Shown here one piece after another: positions 31,795 through 42,365 of a stretch of 64,000 nt of DNA. The notes under the pieces are model-generated. The model was not told the DNA's origin and ran no database searches. It saw only the letters and a program-made list of their open reading frames with translations. This DNA is from Serratia sp. UGAL515B_01. GTDB taxonomy: Bacteria; Pseudomonadota; Gammaproteobacteria; Enterobacterales; Enterobacteriaceae. The stretch covers positions 2,666,001 through 2,730,000 of the forward strand of contig NZ_CP109901.1 of assembly GCF_033095805.1 (NCBI RefSeq), given 5' to 3'. The first letter of the stretch is position 1. The number at the start of each line of letters is the position of its first letter. A program made the translations under genes and the position numbers.

Positions 31795-32898
31795 TTATTC
31801 TCGCTCGTCTCGGCGGCCAGGTATCGCCGACCACATTCGCCGCACATGCACAGTTATCTCTTCACGATCGTGGTAAAGCTGCTTGGCATTCACTTCTACA
31901 CTAATATCCGCTGCGGCTAATGCCTCGCGGATACTTTGCAGATTCTGAGCCACCTCTTCGTAACGCTTTTTCATCGGTAGCTTCAGATTGAAGATCGCCT
32001 CACGGCACCAACCTTTAACCAACCATTTAATCATCAGACCGGTCACTCGTGCTGGTTTCTCAACCATATCACATACCAGCCAGTAGATTTTGCTGGTATC
32101 TGGTTCGAATTTAAAACCATCGACTCGGTGATGGGTGACCTGCCCAGTATCCATCAAGCTTGGCGCCATAGGACCGTTATCCACTGAATGTACCATCATA
32201 CTGCGTTTGACCAATTGATAAGTCCAGCCACCGGGGCAGGCTCCCAAATCAACCGCGTACATACCACTCGCCAAACGCTCATCCCACTCATCAGCGGGGA
32301 TGAAAACGTGAAAAGCCTCTTCCAATTTGAGTGTGGAACGGCTTGGTGCATCAGCAGGGAATTTCAAACGCGGAATACCCATATAGAACGGGGAGTTATT
32401 ATTGCTGTAAGAATAACCAACATAACAACAGCCAGGGGCAATAAAGAATACATGAACTACCGGGCGAGTCGGATTTTCACGTGCCATCATCACTTTCTGC
32501 TCGCGCATGGCGGCGCGCAATGGCACCGTCAGTTTACGGCAGAACTTCATCAGTTCTTTACTCTCGTTAGTATCCGGCACTTCCACACGCAATTCACCAC
32601 CGCGGTCGACAACGCCAATCAACATACCGACAATCGGAGAAACCCTATCTTCTGGCGGTAGATCACGTAACAACTCACCGACCACAATCATTTGACGCGC
32701 GAAGATCAACTCACGAAACGGAATTTCCCGCGCCAAACGATCGGCATCATCTGGCTGATAACATTCAAACAGCACATAACCGCTGTTATCTTTCACGCGG
32801 GCAAAGCCAAACACTTCTAACTGAGCAGCCCTATCAGTCATTTCCGCCGCACACTCTTTTTCAAAACCAGGGCGGCAATACAACGCGATTTTATTCAT
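31795..32898 (-). CDS. rlmM: 23S rRNA 2'-O-ribose C2498 methyltransferase
   Basis: Methylates C2498 of 23S rRNA with S-adenosylmethionine before 50S assembly. 367 aa (E. coli 366). An N-terminal THUMP-like domain is followed by a Rossmann methyltransferase domain with SAM loop [14 protein letters not shown] and the catalytic lysine region [13 protein letters not shown]. It overlaps the end of ygdD by 8 nt. Confidence 0.96.
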   Translation of the reverse strand: MNKIALYCRPGFEKECAAEMTDRAAQLEVFGFARVKDNSGYVLFECYQPDDADRLAREIPFRELIFARQMIVVGELLRDLPPEDRVSPIVGMLIGVVDRGGELRVEVPDTNESKELMKFCRKLTVPLRAAMREQKVMMARENPTRPVVHVFFIAPGCCYVGYSYSNNNSPFYMGIPRLKFPADAPSRSTLKLEEAFHVFIPADEWDERLASGMYAVDLGACPGGWTYQLVKRSMMVHSVDNGPMAPSLMDTGQVTHHRVDGFKFEPDTSKIYWLVCDMVEKPARVTGLMIKWLVKGWCREAIFNLKLPMKKRYEEVAQNLQSIREALAAADISVEVNAKQLYHDREEITVHVRRMWSAIPGRRDERE

Positions 32899-33286
32899 GG
32901 CCCTCGGCCTTTTTCCTCAGACGCAAAGCGCCAATCAACATCAATACCCAACCGACCAGGAAACACGTGCCGCCAACAGGCGTGATGTAGGCCCAGAACT
33001 TCAGGTGTGACAGCGCCAGACAATACAGACTGCCGCTAAATAAAACCGTGCCGAGTGCCAACAACGCTCCACTCCAGTAGAACCAGAGGTTGATCCGACG
33101 CTGCATCGCAACGGCCAAGGCAAAGATCGCCAGAGTGTGGAACCCCTGGTAATCAAGCCCGGTTCGGAGCCAGGACATTTCATTCGGCCCAAGGGCACCG
33201 GCAAAAACGTGAGCGCCAAACGCCCCAAGAGCAACAAATATAAAACCGCTGATAGCGGCAAAGACCAGCATAGAACGAGTACCCAT
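32891..33286 (-). CDS. ygdD: DUF423 inner-membrane protein YgdD
   Basis: 131 aa, as in E. coli, with four hydrophobic segments and the family motif FGAHVF near residue 23. The function is unknown. It lies between gcvA and rlmM, in the conserved gcvA-ygdD-rlmM order, and overlaps rlmM. Confidence 0.93.
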   Translation of the reverse strand: MGTRSMLVFAAISGFIFVALGAFGAHVFAGALGPNEMSWLRTGLDYQGFHTLAIFALAVAMQRRINLWFYWSGALLALGTVLFSGSLYCLALSHLKFWAYITPVGGTCFLVGWVLMLIGALRLRKKAEGHE

Positions 33287-33338
33287 AGGTATTCACCTTA
33301 ATCGAGGTTAACCAGCCACAGCATTACCGCTAACTGCT

Positions 33339-34256
33339 TTATTGTTCATAGCGAAAACGAAATTTTTCCTGTTCACTGGCTGCACGCGCCAGGATCCATT
33401 GCCGAAAAGCGGCTATTTTACCCAGTTCTGCCTGGCTGTCATGGCATACTAGATAAAAAGCATTTTTGCTCACCAGCACATCGTTGAAAGGGCACACCAA
33501 CCGACCGGCTTCCATCTCGGTTTGCGCCATTACGTTATTAACCAAAGCAATTCCCTGACCATGCACTGCAGCCTGAACCACCATGGCGCTATGACTAAAG
33601 ATAGGTCCTTGTTGCACATTGATATTTTGTAATCCTAATTGGCGCGTGTAAGCCAACCAATCTCGGCGTGAAGTATCGTGTAACAGCGTATGATAAGCCA
33701 GATCGCCCGGCACTTTTAGAGCATGATCGCCAGTCAACAGGCTTGGCGAACAAACAGGCAGCAGATATTCGGCATACAGGCGTTCAGCTCGTACCCCAGG
33801 CCAGTTGCCACGCCCATAAAAGATAGCTACGTCCACATCATCCGCCAGTTTATCCTCTTCACGATCAATGGCCTGTATACGAACATCAATTCCTGGATAA
33901 GCTGAGTTAAAACCTGAAAGGCGTGGCACCAACCACTGAATAGCGAAGCTGGGTGGTAAGCTGACCGTCAGTGCCCCTTTGGCACTACGCGCCTGAAGTT
34001 TTCGCGTAGCCTCATTGATTGAAGTAAAAATCTCTTTGATATCGAGATAATAGCTTTGCCCTTCTTCTGTCAACAGCAGCGAACGATTGCGCCGCCGGAA
34101 CAGTTTCAACCCAAGGAAATCCTCCAGTGACTTAATCTGGTGGCTGACCGCAGCCTGAGTAACAAACAATTCATCTGCCGCTTTGGTAAAACTCAAATGA
34201 CGTGCAGCCGCATCAAAAACTCGCAGCGCGTTAAGTGGTGGTAAACGTTTGGACAT
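33339..34256 (-). CDS. gcvA: Glycine cleavage system transcriptional regulator GcvA
   Basis: LysR-type regulator; activates gcvTHP and gcvB with glycine and represses gcvTHP with purines. I chose ATG 34256, giving 305 aa as in E. coli. The N-terminal helix-turn-helix ALRVFDAAARHLSFTKAADELFVTQAAVSHQ is followed by a PBP2-like effector domain. It is divergent from gcvB, with an ERIC-type repeat in between. Confidence 0.96.
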   Translation of the reverse strand: MSKRLPPLNALRVFDAAARHLSFTKAADELFVTQAAVSHQIKSLEDFLGLKLFRRRNRSLLLTEEGQSYYLDIKEIFTSINEATRKLQARSAKGALTVSLPPSFAIQWLVPRLSGFNSAYPGIDVRIQAIDREEDKLADDVDVAIFYGRGNWPGVRAERLYAEYLLPVCSPSLLTGDHALKVPGDLAYHTLLHDTSRRDWLAYTRQLGLQNINVQQGPIFSHSAMVVQAAVHGQGIALVNNVMAQTEMEAGRLVCPFNDVLVSKNAFYLVCHDSQAELGKIAAFRQWILARAASEQEKFRFRYEQ

Positions 34257-34343
34257 CAATCATACCTTAGTATTGTTGGCTACTTGCGGTTCTTAGGCCA
34301 TGTCCCGTTAACCTTAGCGCTGCCTTAGCGGTTTTTGTTTGGT

Positions 34344-34464
34344 TATACACACGTCATATTTCAAGTTGCATATCTATGGGCTTTGTTACTCGGCATGTCG
34401 GTGAGCCCTCTCTTTTGTGGCAACTGTAAGCAGCGTTCCCGCAATTCGAATTATTTAGAGTATA
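34344..34464. repeat. ERIC-type intergenic repeat (copy 3, central part diverged)
   Basis: Edges TATACACACGTCATATTTCAAGTTGCA and GCAATTCGAATTATTTAGAGTATA match the ERIC ends well, while the central palindrome is much degraded. 121 bp, between gcvA and gcvB. Confidence 0.6.
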
Positions 34465-34616
34465 ACTAGTACTCTATTGAGCTTAGCCCTATTCATGTAA
34501 TCCTTGTTCAACGGCCTGACATGGCAGATAAATTAACTTTATGAATAATGTGATATGGACTATTGAATGAACATTCGTCATTAGTTTTTTTAATCCGAGA
34601 CATTATAAATTGTCCG

Positions 34617-34645
34617 TTGAGCGTACGCCAGTAAATACCTATAGT
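34617..34645 (+). promoter_or_regulatory. gcvB promoter
   Basis: TTGAGC at 34617-34622 and TATAGT at 34640-34645 with 17-nt spacing; the gcvB start follows 6 nt later. GcvA is expected to bind just upstream. Confidence 0.7.
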
Positions 34646-34651
34646 AGCCCC

Positions 34652-34850
34652 ACTTCCCGAGCCGGAACGAAAAGGGATTGGGTGTCAAAAGCACCGATGA
34701 ACTTTTGGCTTCGTGGTTGTGATGTTGTGTTTGCAATTGTCCGACTGTCCGGACACGGTAGCTAGACTACTATTTTTCACTTCCTGTACATTTTACCCTG
34801 TCTGTCCATGGTGATTTATGTCGCACCGCACTTATTGTGGTGCTTTTTTT
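34652..34850 (+). ncRNA. gcvB: GcvB small RNA
   Basis: About 199 nt, starting ACTTCCCGAGCCGGAACG as in E. coli GcvB (about 205 nt). It carries the GU-rich R1 seed (GGTTGTGATGTTGTGTTTGC), the conserved CACTTCCTGTACATTTTACCCTGTCTGTCC stretch written here as two blocks, CACTTCCTGTACATTT and TACCCTGTCTGTCC, and the terminator GCACCGCA / TGTGGTGC plus T7. Hfq-dependent repressor of peptide and amino-acid uptake mRNAs such as oppA and dppA. Divergent from gcvA, as in E. coli. Confidence 0.96.
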
Positions 34851-35014
34851 GTCGGTAATTTCCCTCATTTAGATTCTGATAGGTCTACTCCACACAGTTA
34901 TCCAAGTGCCTATCGGGGTTAATGGCAATTGCAAAGTACTGAATGGGTAAACCTTGTCTCAACGAAAAAAATAAGACAGGATCGCTTTTTGCAAAAGCCA
35001 GTAATGGACGACCT

Positions 35015-36220
35015 ATGAAGCCTTTTAACCCCATCTTTTTTCGCAGCCAGTTTCCAGCTCTTGAACAAGAGGGAGTTTATCTGGACAGTGCATCCACCAC
35101 GCTAAAACCACAAGCAGTGATTGACGCCACACAACAATTTTACAGCGCCAATGCCGCTACGGTGCATCGTAGTCAGCATCGTGCAGCACAGGAACTGACC
35201 CACCGTTTTGAACAGGCCCGCCAGCAGGTCGCCACGTTGATTAATGCTCCCAGCTCGGATGATATCGTTTGGGTGCGAGGTACCACGGAAGCCATCAATC
35301 TTGTCGCACAAAGCTATGCCCGCCCCCGTTTGCAGCCCGGCGATCAGATCGTGGTCAGCGAAGCCGAACATCATGCCAACCTGATCCCCTGGCTAATGGT
35401 GGCAGAACAGACCGGTGCCCAGGTGGTTAAACTACCTTTGGGTGAAGACCGCTTGCCGGATTTGACTCAGTTACCGCACCTGCTCAACAAAAAAACCCGC
35501 ATTCTAGCCCTTGGCCAAATGTCGAACGTTACAGGGGGCTGCCCCGATCTGTCTCTGGCGATTAACTGGGCACATTCGGTTAACGCAGTGGTAATGATCG
35601 ACGGAGCACAGGGAATTGTGCATTGCCCAGCCGACGTCCAACGGCTCGATATTGATTTCTATGCTTTCTCTGGGCATAAATTATATGGGCCGACCGGAAT
35701 TGGCGCATTGTATGGTAAGACTGCGCTCTTGGCTGAAATGGGGCCTTGGCAAGGTGGCGGTAAAATGCTGACTCAGGCCTCATTTAACGGTTTTACGGCA
35801 CAAAAGCCCCCACACTGTTTTGAAGCAGGCACGCCTAATATTGCTGGCGTAATTGGGCTTTCTGCCGCACTGAGCTGGTTAGATACTCAAGATAAGATCG
35901 CTGCCGAAAACCACAGCCGCAAGTTGGCACAAAACGCCGAGCAACAACTATTACAGTTACCTGGTTCCCGAAGTTTCCGCTGTTCCGACTCTAGCCTGCT
36001 GGCGTTTGATATTGCCGGGATCCACCATAGCGATATCGTCACATTGTTAGCAGAACAAAACATCGCTGTGCGCGCTGGCCAACACTGTGCACAACCCTTG
36101 ATGAAAGCCTTAGGTGTTAGTGGAACGCTGCGCGCTTCATTTGCACCTTACAATACACAACAAGATGTCGATGCCTTGATACAGGCGCTGGAGAATGCCA
36201 TCACACTGCTGGCAGAATGA
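35015..36220 (+). CDS. csdA: Cysteine desulfurase CsdA
   Basis: PLP enzyme that takes sulfur from cysteine as a persulfide and passes it to CsdE. I chose ATG 35015 ([16 protein letters not shown]), giving 401 aa as in E. coli; the open frame upstream is not conserved. The PLP lysine is in [12 protein letters not shown] and the persulfide cysteine in RAGQHCAQP. It overlaps csdE by 4 nt (ATGA). Confidence 0.96.
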   Translation: MKPFNPIFFRSQFPALEQEGVYLDSASTTLKPQAVIDATQQFYSANAATVHRSQHRAAQELTHRFEQARQQVATLINAPSSDDIVWVRGTTEAINLVAQSYARPRLQPGDQIVVSEAEHHANLIPWLMVAEQTGAQVVKLPLGEDRLPDLTQLPHLLNKKTRILALGQMSNVTGGCPDLSLAINWAHSVNAVVMIDGAQGIVHCPADVQRLDIDFYAFSGHKLYGPTGIGALYGKTALLAEMGPWQGGGKMLTQASFNGFTAQKPPHCFEAGTPNIAGVIGLSAALSWLDTQDKIAAENHSRKLAQNAEQQLLQLPGSRSFRCSDSSLLAFDIAGIHHSDIVTLLAEQNIAVRAGQHCAQPLMKALGVSGTLRASFAPYNTQQDVDALIQALENAITLLAE

Positions 36221-36678
36221 CTATGATGAAAAGCGAAGAAAACGTACTGGTCCCCCACCTTTTCGGCAAAGAGATCTGCGCCACTGAATTGATCGAAAAA
36301 TTTAGCGCGTTAAAACTGTGGGAAGAGCGCTACCGCCAGTTGATCATGTTGGCAAAACAGTTACCACCGCTACCAGACGAACTAAAACAGGCGGAGATAG
36401 AATTGAAAGGGTGCGAAAATCGTGTCTGGCTGGGGCACCAACTGCTGGCAGATGGTTCACTACATTTCTATGGTGATAGCGAGGGCCGAATTGTACGCGG
36501 CCTGCTGACGATCTTACTCACCGCAGTGGAAGGCAAAACGCCACAACAGCTATTAGCCAGCGATCCATTAGTGCTGTTTGACCAATTGGCGCTTCGTGCC
36601 CAGCTCAGTGCTACCCGAGCCAACGGTCTAACTGCGCTGGCTGACAGGATCAACGCTATCGCAGCTCACTATGCTTGA
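36217..36678 (+). CDS. csdE: Sulfur acceptor protein CsdE
   Basis: SufE-like partner of CsdA. 153 aa; the acceptor cysteine is C66 in [12 protein letters not shown] (E. coli C61). The ATG overlaps the csdA stop, so the pair is translationally coupled. Its 3' end overlaps the convergent tcdA by 10 nt. Confidence 0.95.
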   Translation: MTMMKSEENVLVPHLFGKEICATELIEKFSALKLWEERYRQLIMLAKQLPPLPDELKQAEIELKGCENRVWLGHQLLADGSLHFYGDSEGRIVRGLLTILLTAVEGKTPQQLLASDPLVLFDQLALRAQLSATRANGLTALADRINAIAAHYA

Positions 36679-37475
36679 CGCGCAGCTTTTGCCAGCATCT
36701 TCTTCAGCGCATGGGAAACGGCAACAAAACCAAAGGTGGCAGTGACCATGGCTGCAGCGCCAAAACCGGCACTACAGTCCATTCTTTTGGGGCCTTCAGC
36801 CGTGTTACGGGATGCGCAGACTGAGCCATCAGGCTGAGGATAGACCAAGGGCTCACTGGAAAAAACGCAATCGATCCCCAATTTGCCTTTGCTGTTTCTC
36901 ACTACGTTAAACTCATTTTTCAATCTTTCACGCAGCTTGGCAGCCAGTGGGTCTTGAATGGTTTTCGCCAAATCAGCAACTTCAATACGTGTCGGGTCGA
37001 TCTGGCCTCCTGCTCCACCGGTTGTCACTACCGGGATTTTGAAACGGCGGCAATACGCCAGCAACGCGGCTTTTGGCCGTACGCTATCGATGGCATCAAT
37101 GACATAACTGAAGCTACCATCGAGTAATTCAGCCACATTGTCTGGGGTAATAAAATCATCAATGCAGGTCACGCGGCATTCTGGATTTATCGCTAAGATC
37201 CGCTCAGCCATCACCTCGGTTTTAGACTGGCCGACATGCTGGCGTAATGCGTGGATCTGACGGTTGGTATTGGTGACACAAACGTCATCCATGTCGATCA
37301 GTGTAATAGCGCCTATACCGGTTCTTGCCAGCGCCTCAGCTGCCCACGAGCCCACTCCGCCAATACCGATCACACAAACGTGTGCTTGAGCAAACAGAGC
37401 TAGTGCAGATTGTCCGTACAAACGTGCCGTACCACCGAAACGCTGTAAATAAGCCTCTGAATAGGGCGTACTCAT
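36669..37475 (-). CDS. tcdA: tRNA threonylcarbamoyladenosine dehydratase
   Basis: ATP-dependent enzyme that cyclizes t6A37 to ct6A in tRNA; formerly csdL, and linked to the CsdA-CsdE sulfur pair. 268 aa, as in E. coli. E1-like fold: Rossmann motif [19 protein letters not shown], then [14 protein letters not shown]. It faces csdE tail to tail. Confidence 0.95.
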   Translation of the reverse strand: MSTPYSEAYLQRFGGTARLYGQSALALFAQAHVCVIGIGGVGSWAAEALARTGIGAITLIDMDDVCVTNTNRQIHALRQHVGQSKTEVMAERILAINPECRVTCIDDFITPDNVAELLDGSFSYVIDAIDSVRPKAALLAYCRRFKIPVVTTGGAGGQIDPTRIEVADLAKTIQDPLAAKLRERLKNEFNVVRNSKGKLGIDCVFSSEPLVYPQPDGSVCASRNTAEGPKRMDCSAGFGAAAMVTATFGFVAVSHALKKMLAKAARQA

Positions 37476-37506
37476 CTCTTTTTCATTACCTTAACGTTGC
37501 AAATGG

Positions 37507-37531
37507 CAAGGGCCGGAAGATCCGGCCCTTG
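37507..37531. terminator. Perfect 11-bp hairpin between tcdA and mltA
   Basis: CAAGGGCCGGA, loop AGA, TCCGGCCCTTG, with no mismatch. It lies between the mltA stop and the tcdA start (both on the minus strand), so it is probably the mltA terminator, but the T-run is poor. Confidence 0.55.
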
Positions 37532-37553
37532 TTGGCAGAAATGCCGTTTCTCT

Positions 37554-38702
37554 TCAACGAGTGACCAGTTGCGAACCACCAGAAGAAGATTTTGGTTGGT
37601 AAGTACTAAACATTGGTGCTTCACCGTTGGCCCCTTTCAGCACCCATACCCGACCATAGTGATTGTAATAACCTGCAGAGTGACCCGCTTCAGGCCCAAT
37701 TCCTTGGTACATGTCAAAGTGTTGGCCTTTGATCGCACCGCCGACATCCAAAGCGACCATCAGGCGCATTTCATATTTTCCCGTGAATTTACCCTTATTG
37801 TCTAGTAGCGGCACTTCGGCTAACAACGTCGTACCTGCGGGTATCAAGGAGCGATCGGAAGCCACAGAAGCTTTTGCAATCAATGGAACCGCGCTGGCTC
37901 CTTTGACCGGGGCCATTGAGGATTCTGGGCGGAAGAATACAAACGACGGATTCTGTTCCAACAGTTGGCGGACCTCGGCTTCGCTATGGGTATCTGCCCA
38001 ATGACGAATGGCCTGCATAGACATATCTTCTTTGGCCACTTCACCACGATCAATCAGCACCTTACCAATACTGCGATAAGCGTGGCCATTCTTACCACCA
38101 TAACCGAAGAACACAGGCGGTTGTCCATTACCATAATCAACATAACCGCTACCCTGCACTTCCATCATAAAGTTATCCATGAGGGAATTGCTGTAAGCAA
38201 TAATGTAACGGCTATCGAGCGCCCCAGCGTAGATACTTGCACGCTCCGGCAAACGCCGTTTACCTTTGGCCGGCATTCTATACAGGGGATAACGGAATTC
38301 ACCTTGCTGGGTGCGACGCGCCTGCACCACAGGAGTATAATATCCCGTGAACTGCACGTTTCCGTAATTATCCACGCCCTCCATCTGGTAAGCACTGAGG
38401 CCGAACTGACTCAGTTGGCGGGTGTCTGCGCCTGAAGCCATCCAGTTTTGTACCGCCTGATAAGTATTATTATTGCGGTTAAATAACGATGGGGAAGCAG
38501 ACTTAATCTCCATCAACTGATCAGAGTAATCCTTACCGTTGACCGGTACCCCACGCGCATTGGGCTGATTAACCCACTCTAGTGGTTGATCCAGATGGCC
38601 ATCTTTATACTGTTGCCCCAGATCGGTCGGTTTCGATGAGCACCCAGCCAGTACAGCAATCACAGCCCCACTCAGCAAGTATTTAACCCAACGTCCTTTC
38701 AT
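37554..38702 (-). CDS. mltA: Membrane-bound lytic murein transglycosylase A (lipoprotein)
   Basis: Cleaves peptidoglycan glycan strands to 1,6-anhydromuropeptides; anchored in the outer membrane. I chose ATG 38702, giving 382 aa (E. coli 365); the open frame upstream runs over a tRNA gene. The lipobox VLAGC puts the lipidated cysteine at C21. The MltA domain is followed by the 3D domain with DVGGAIKGQHFDMYQGIG. Confidence 0.95.
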   Translation of the reverse strand: MKGRWVKYLLSGAVIAVLAGCSSKPTDLGQQYKDGHLDQPLEWVNQPNARGVPVNGKDYSDQLMEIKSASPSLFNRNNNTYQAVQNWMASGADTRQLSQFGLSAYQMEGVDNYGNVQFTGYYTPVVQARRTQQGEFRYPLYRMPAKGKRRLPERASIYAGALDSRYIIAYSNSLMDNFMMEVQGSGYVDYGNGQPPVFFGYGGKNGHAYRSIGKVLIDRGEVAKEDMSMQAIRHWADTHSEAEVRQLLEQNPSFVFFRPESSMAPVKGASAVPLIAKASVASDRSLIPAGTTLLAEVPLLDNKGKFTGKYEMRLMVALDVGGAIKGQHFDMYQGIGPEAGHSAGYYNHYGRVWVLKGANGEAPMFSTYQPKSSSGGSQLVTR

Positions 38703-38881
38703 CACGTACTCTCTTCGACAGGTATGTTCCAGTTCTAATGCCGAAAGATAACAAACGGCTATTGATAAAGGAATCGGTGAGGAAAAAAATTCTCGACGGG
38801 ATGATGACGCTGAAAAAGAGAACAAATTGAGGACTAATTCAGCAGAAAAATAGCTTTCGATGAATAATTTGCAAAAAGGGG

Positions 38882-38909
38882 TTGCAACAATGTAGTTGGA
38901 GAGTATAGT
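38882..38909 (+). promoter_or_regulatory. metZWV-type tRNA promoter
   Basis: TTGCAA (38882-38887) and TATAGT (38904-38909), 16 nt apart, followed by GCGCTTCC, a GC-rich discriminator typical of stable-RNA promoters under stringent control. The first tRNA starts at 38924. Confidence 0.75.
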
Positions 38910-38923
38910 GCGCTTCCATCGGA

Positions 38924-39000
<77 letters not shown>

Positions 39001-39058
39001 ATCGATACTAAAGTAGTATCAGATAAAAAGTTGGATTCGATAAAAGGTGTTATACGGA

Positions 39059-39135
<77 letters not shown>

Positions 39136-39199
39136 ACCGATACTATAAGCAGTATCATATGCAAGGTTGGAGTCTCAATAATGCCAGTATCAAGACGGA

Positions 39200-39276
<77 letters not shown>

Positions 39277-39294
39277 AACTTGATAGACACAGAT

Positions 39295-39318
39295 AAACAC
39301 CTTAGCGGGTGTTTTTTT
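39295..39318 (+). terminator. Terminator of the tRNA-fMet operon
   Basis: AACACC TTAGC GGGTGTT followed by a run of T, about 20 nt after the third tRNA. Confidence 0.85.
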
Positions 39319-39371
39319 GTATCTGAAATTCCCTGTCGCTGCCTTAACACTTCCTTATATCACAATCTGTT

Positions 39372-40622
39372 TTACCTACGTGCCTGTGCTCCACCATTGG
39401 CAAAATAGGCTTTAATCCCTGCTAGAATTGATTCGGCTACCTGCTGCTGGAAATGGCTGGTTCGCAGCTTTCGTTCTTCTTCAATATTGCTAATAAATGC
39501 GGTTTCTACCAGAATTGATGGGATATCTGGTGCCTTTAACACTGCAAAACCTGCCTGATCGACAAGATTTTTGTGCAAACGGTTTATTTTACCCATTCTG
39601 CTCAGCACTTCCTTACCAAACTTCAGACTGTCATTAATTGTTGCTGTCTGAAGCAGATCAAACATGGTGTGATCAAGATAGCGATCGCCACTTCTGCTAA
39701 CCCCACCAATTTCATCAGCAGCATTTTGGGTCTGAGCCAGAAACTTGGCAGCATTGCTGGTTGCCCCCTTGGTTGACAGAGCAAAGACAGAAGAGCCCCT
39801 TGCCGAACGGCTGGTAAAGGCATCAGCGTGGATCGAGACAAACAAATCAGCCCGCTGCTTACGCGCTTTGGCAACACGAACTTTAAGCGGGATAAACACA
39901 TCTTCATTACGCGTCATAAAGACTTTCATGTTTGGCTCACGCTTTATGAGCGCGCTTAGACGACGAGCAATCTGCAATACGATATCTTTTTCTCGCGTTT
40001 TATTTTTACCGATAGCGCCAGGGTCTTCACCTCCATGCCCAGGATCAAGCATGATAACGATAGGTCGATCGCGCCCCGCTTTACCTGCCTGCGGTACTTC
40101 AGATGGTAACGAACGCTCCAGCTCGCCTTGGTTATAATCCTCTAATAACGCCAATAATGGATCATAGTCTTCACCGGATTGCCTATTAGCAGGATAAAGA
40201 TCCACCACCAAACGGTTGCGATATTCAGAAACCGGCTTCAGGGTAAACATATTCGGACTCACCGCTTGCTTGAGTTCCAGTACCAACCTAACGGTATTTT
40301 TATCAAACTGGCCGACTCGAGCCTGTTTCAGATAAGGGTCTTCCTTACGAACCTTCCCGGCAATTCCTTTGAGCACACTGTTGAGCTGAACGCCTTCCAC
40401 ATCGACGACAATGCGGTCTGGATTAGTCAGAGCAAACTGTTTGTATTTGAGTGGAACATTGGATTCCAGCGTTACCCGGGTATAGGTTGAAGAGGGCCAA
40501 ACGCGTACGGCAATCACATGGGAAGCCGCAGCGAACCCGACGCGGCTCACACTTAGCAACCAGGTTGCGGCTACCCCTTGCAAAAACCGGCGGCGCCCCA
40601 GATTGTGATCGGCGTTAGACAT
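39372..40622 (-). CDS. amiC: N-acetylmuramoyl-L-alanine amidase AmiC
   Basis: Periplasmic amidase that splits septal peptidoglycan during cell division, activated by NlpD. 416 aa (E. coli 417). The N-terminus has a twin-arginine signal (GRRRFLQG) and a hydrophobic stretch. An AMIN domain (about 40-140) is followed by an Amidase_3 domain with zinc motif [13 protein letters not shown] and SIHADAF. The 370-nt gap upstream holds an ERIC-type repeat and the argA control region. Confidence 0.95.
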   Translation of the reverse strand: MSNADHNLGRRRFLQGVAATWLLSVSRVGFAAASHVIAVRVWPSSTYTRVTLESNVPLKYKQFALTNPDRIVVDVEGVQLNSVLKGIAGKVRKEDPYLKQARVGQFDKNTVRLVLELKQAVSPNMFTLKPVSEYRNRLVVDLYPANRQSGEDYDPLLALLEDYNQGELERSLPSEVPQAGKAGRDRPIVIMLDPGHGGEDPGAIGKNKTREKDIVLQIARRLSALIKREPNMKVFMTRNEDVFIPLKVRVAKARKQRADLFVSIHADAFTSRSARGSSVFALSTKGATSNAAKFLAQTQNAADEIGGVSRSGDRYLDHTMFDLLQTATINDSLKFGKEVLSRMGKINRLHKNLVDQAGFAVLKAPDIPSILVETAFISNIEEERKLRTSHFQQQVAESILAGIKAYFANGGAQARR

Positions 40623-40744
40623 GCAGCTCCAGCAACGGTAAAGATTATAAAAACACCAAAGAAATGAGAATGGAAAACTTTAACGAATCCCTACGGCGCT
40701 GTCATTAGAAAATCATTTTATGATTTTTCAATTTATTAATTATT

Positions 40745-40890
40745 TATACTCGAAATAGCGCGAGTTACATGACAAAAACGCAATGCGTTTTTGAACAGTG
40801 CCTGTGCTGCTCCCGAAGGGCAAGCTCTATGGACGGGCAGAGTAACCGCGCGCAGTCAACGTCCAGGTAACTTGAAGTATGACCAGCATA
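40745..40890. repeat. ERIC-type intergenic repeat (copy 4, diverged)
   Basis: From TATACTCGAAATAG to TAACTTGAAGTATGACCAGCATA, 146 bp, with the ERIC orientation reversed relative to copy 1. It contains an extra perfect hairpin AAAAACGC AAT GCGTTTTT (around 40773-40792) and an imperfect GC-rich centre. It lies directly upstream of the argA promoter region. Confidence 0.6.
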
Positions 40891-40944
40891 ACCTTCTCAG
40901 CAAATAGATTAGCATCACTTCCCGCTTGCCTTTTTAGCAACAAA

Positions 40945-40981
40945 AGAATAAAAATACATAAATACCGTATAAATATGCAAA
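40945..40981 (+). promoter_or_regulatory. ARG boxes (ArgR operator) of argA
   Basis: Two A/T-rich half-palindromes, AGAATAAAAATACATA (40945-40960) and CGTATAAATATGCAAA (40966-40981), lie just before the Shine-Dalgarno AGAGGA. They match the E. coli argA operator in sequence and position, so arginine-ArgR repression is expected. Confidence 0.6.
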
Positions 40982-40993
40982 AGAGGATATGCC

Positions 40994-42319
40994 GTGAAGG
41001 AGCGTAGTACAGAGCTGGTCCAAGGATTCCGTCACTCAGTTCCCTATATCAATGCCCACCGTGGCAAGACATTTGTCGTCATGTTGGGTGGTGAAGCCAT
41101 CGAGCATGAGAATTTTTCCAACATCGTCAACGATATCGGGTTGTTACACAGCCTGGGTATCCGTTTAGTGGTGGTATACGGTGCAAGGCCACAGATTGAT
41201 AACAACATTGCACTGCATAAGTACCAGCCAATTTACCATAAGCATACTCGTGTCACCGACGCCGCCACCTTGGAGCTAGTCAAACAGGCTGCTGGGCTGT
41301 TACAGCTGGATATTACCGCACGGCTGTCAATGAGTCTGAACAATACCCCGTTGCAAGGTGCTCATATCAACGTGGTTAGCGGCAACTTTATTATTGCTCA
41401 ACCATTGGGTGTAGATGAAGGCATCGATTATTGCCACAGCGGCCGTATCCGTCGCATCGATGAAGAAGCGATCCATCGTCAGTTAGACAGCAATGCCATC
41501 GTGCTGATTGGCCCGGTGGCCGTATCGGTCACTGGTGAAAGTTTTAACCTAACTTCGGAAGAGGTTGCTACCCAATTGGCGATCAAACTGAAAGCAGAGA
41601 AGATGATTGGTTTTTGCTCATCACAAGGGGTCACTGACGAGGAAGGCAATATCATTCCCGAAATGTTCCCCAACGACGCACAAAAACGAATCGATCAACT
41701 GGAAGAGTCTGGCGACTACTATTCCGGTACAGTGAGATTTCTACGTGGGGCAGTAAAAGCGTGCCGCAGCGGGGTGCGCCGCAGCCACCTGCTCAGCTAC
41801 CAGAAAGATGGCTCTTTAGTACAAGAGCTATTCTCGCGTGATGGTATCGGTACTCAGATCGTTATGGAAAGCGCCGAGCAGGTTCGCCGCGCGACGATCA
41901 ACGATATCGGTGGGATACTCGAGTTAATCAGTCCCCTCGAGCAACAAGGTATTTTGGTACGCCGCTCGCGCGAACAACTGGAAATGGAAATCGACAAGTT
42001 CACGATTATCGAGCGCGATAACCTGACCATTGCCTGTGCAGCACTCTACCCGTTCCCGGAAGAGAAGATTGGCGAGATGGCCTGTGTGGCTGTTCACCCT
42101 GATTACCGCAGTTCATCGCGCGGAGAAATGCTATTGCAGCGCGTAGAAAGCCAAGCTCGCCAAATGGGGCTGCAGAAACTGTTCGTATTGACGACCAGTA
42201 GCATTCACTGGTTTCAAGAGCGAGGTTTTTCACCTGCAGAAGTCGAAGTGCTACCGATGAAAAAACAGGCACTGTACAACTACCAACGCCGTTCAAAAAT
42301 TCTGTTGGCAGATTTGTAG
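40994..42319 (+). CDS. argA: N-acetylglutamate synthase
   Basis: First step of arginine synthesis, inhibited by arginine. 441 aa (E. coli 443) from GTG 40994, with AGAGGA upstream; the nearby ATG at 40989 is out of frame. An amino-acid kinase-like domain (about 1-285) binds arginine, and a C-terminal GNAT domain (about 295-441) does the acetyl transfer ([18 protein letters not shown]). Convergent with recD. Confidence 0.96.
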   Translation: MKERSTELVQGFRHSVPYINAHRGKTFVVMLGGEAIEHENFSNIVNDIGLLHSLGIRLVVVYGARPQIDNNIALHKYQPIYHKHTRVTDAATLELVKQAAGLLQLDITARLSMSLNNTPLQGAHINVVSGNFIIAQPLGVDEGIDYCHSGRIRRIDEEAIHRQLDSNAIVLIGPVAVSVTGESFNLTSEEVATQLAIKLKAEKMIGFCSSQGVTDEEGNIIPEMFPNDAQKRIDQLEESGDYYSGTVRFLRGAVKACRSGVRRSHLLSYQKDGSLVQELFSRDGIGTQIVMESAEQVRRATINDIGGILELISPLEQQGILVRRSREQLEMEIDKFTIIERDNLTIACAALYPFPEEKIGEMACVAVHPDYRSSSRGEMLLQRVESQARQMGLQKLFVLTTSSIHWFQERGFSPAEVEVLPMKKQALYNYQRRSKILLADL

Positions 42320-42328
42320 TCGGCAAGA

Positions 42329-42360
42329 CGCTGGCTTCAGCCAGCGCTTATGATTTTTTT
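42329..42360 (+). terminator. Terminator between argA and recD
   Basis: CGCTGGC TTCA GCCAGCG, then CTTATGATTTTTTT. It lies 9 nt after the argA stop codon and just before the convergent recD stop, so it mainly serves argA. Confidence 0.75.
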
Positions 42361-42365
42361 GTATA

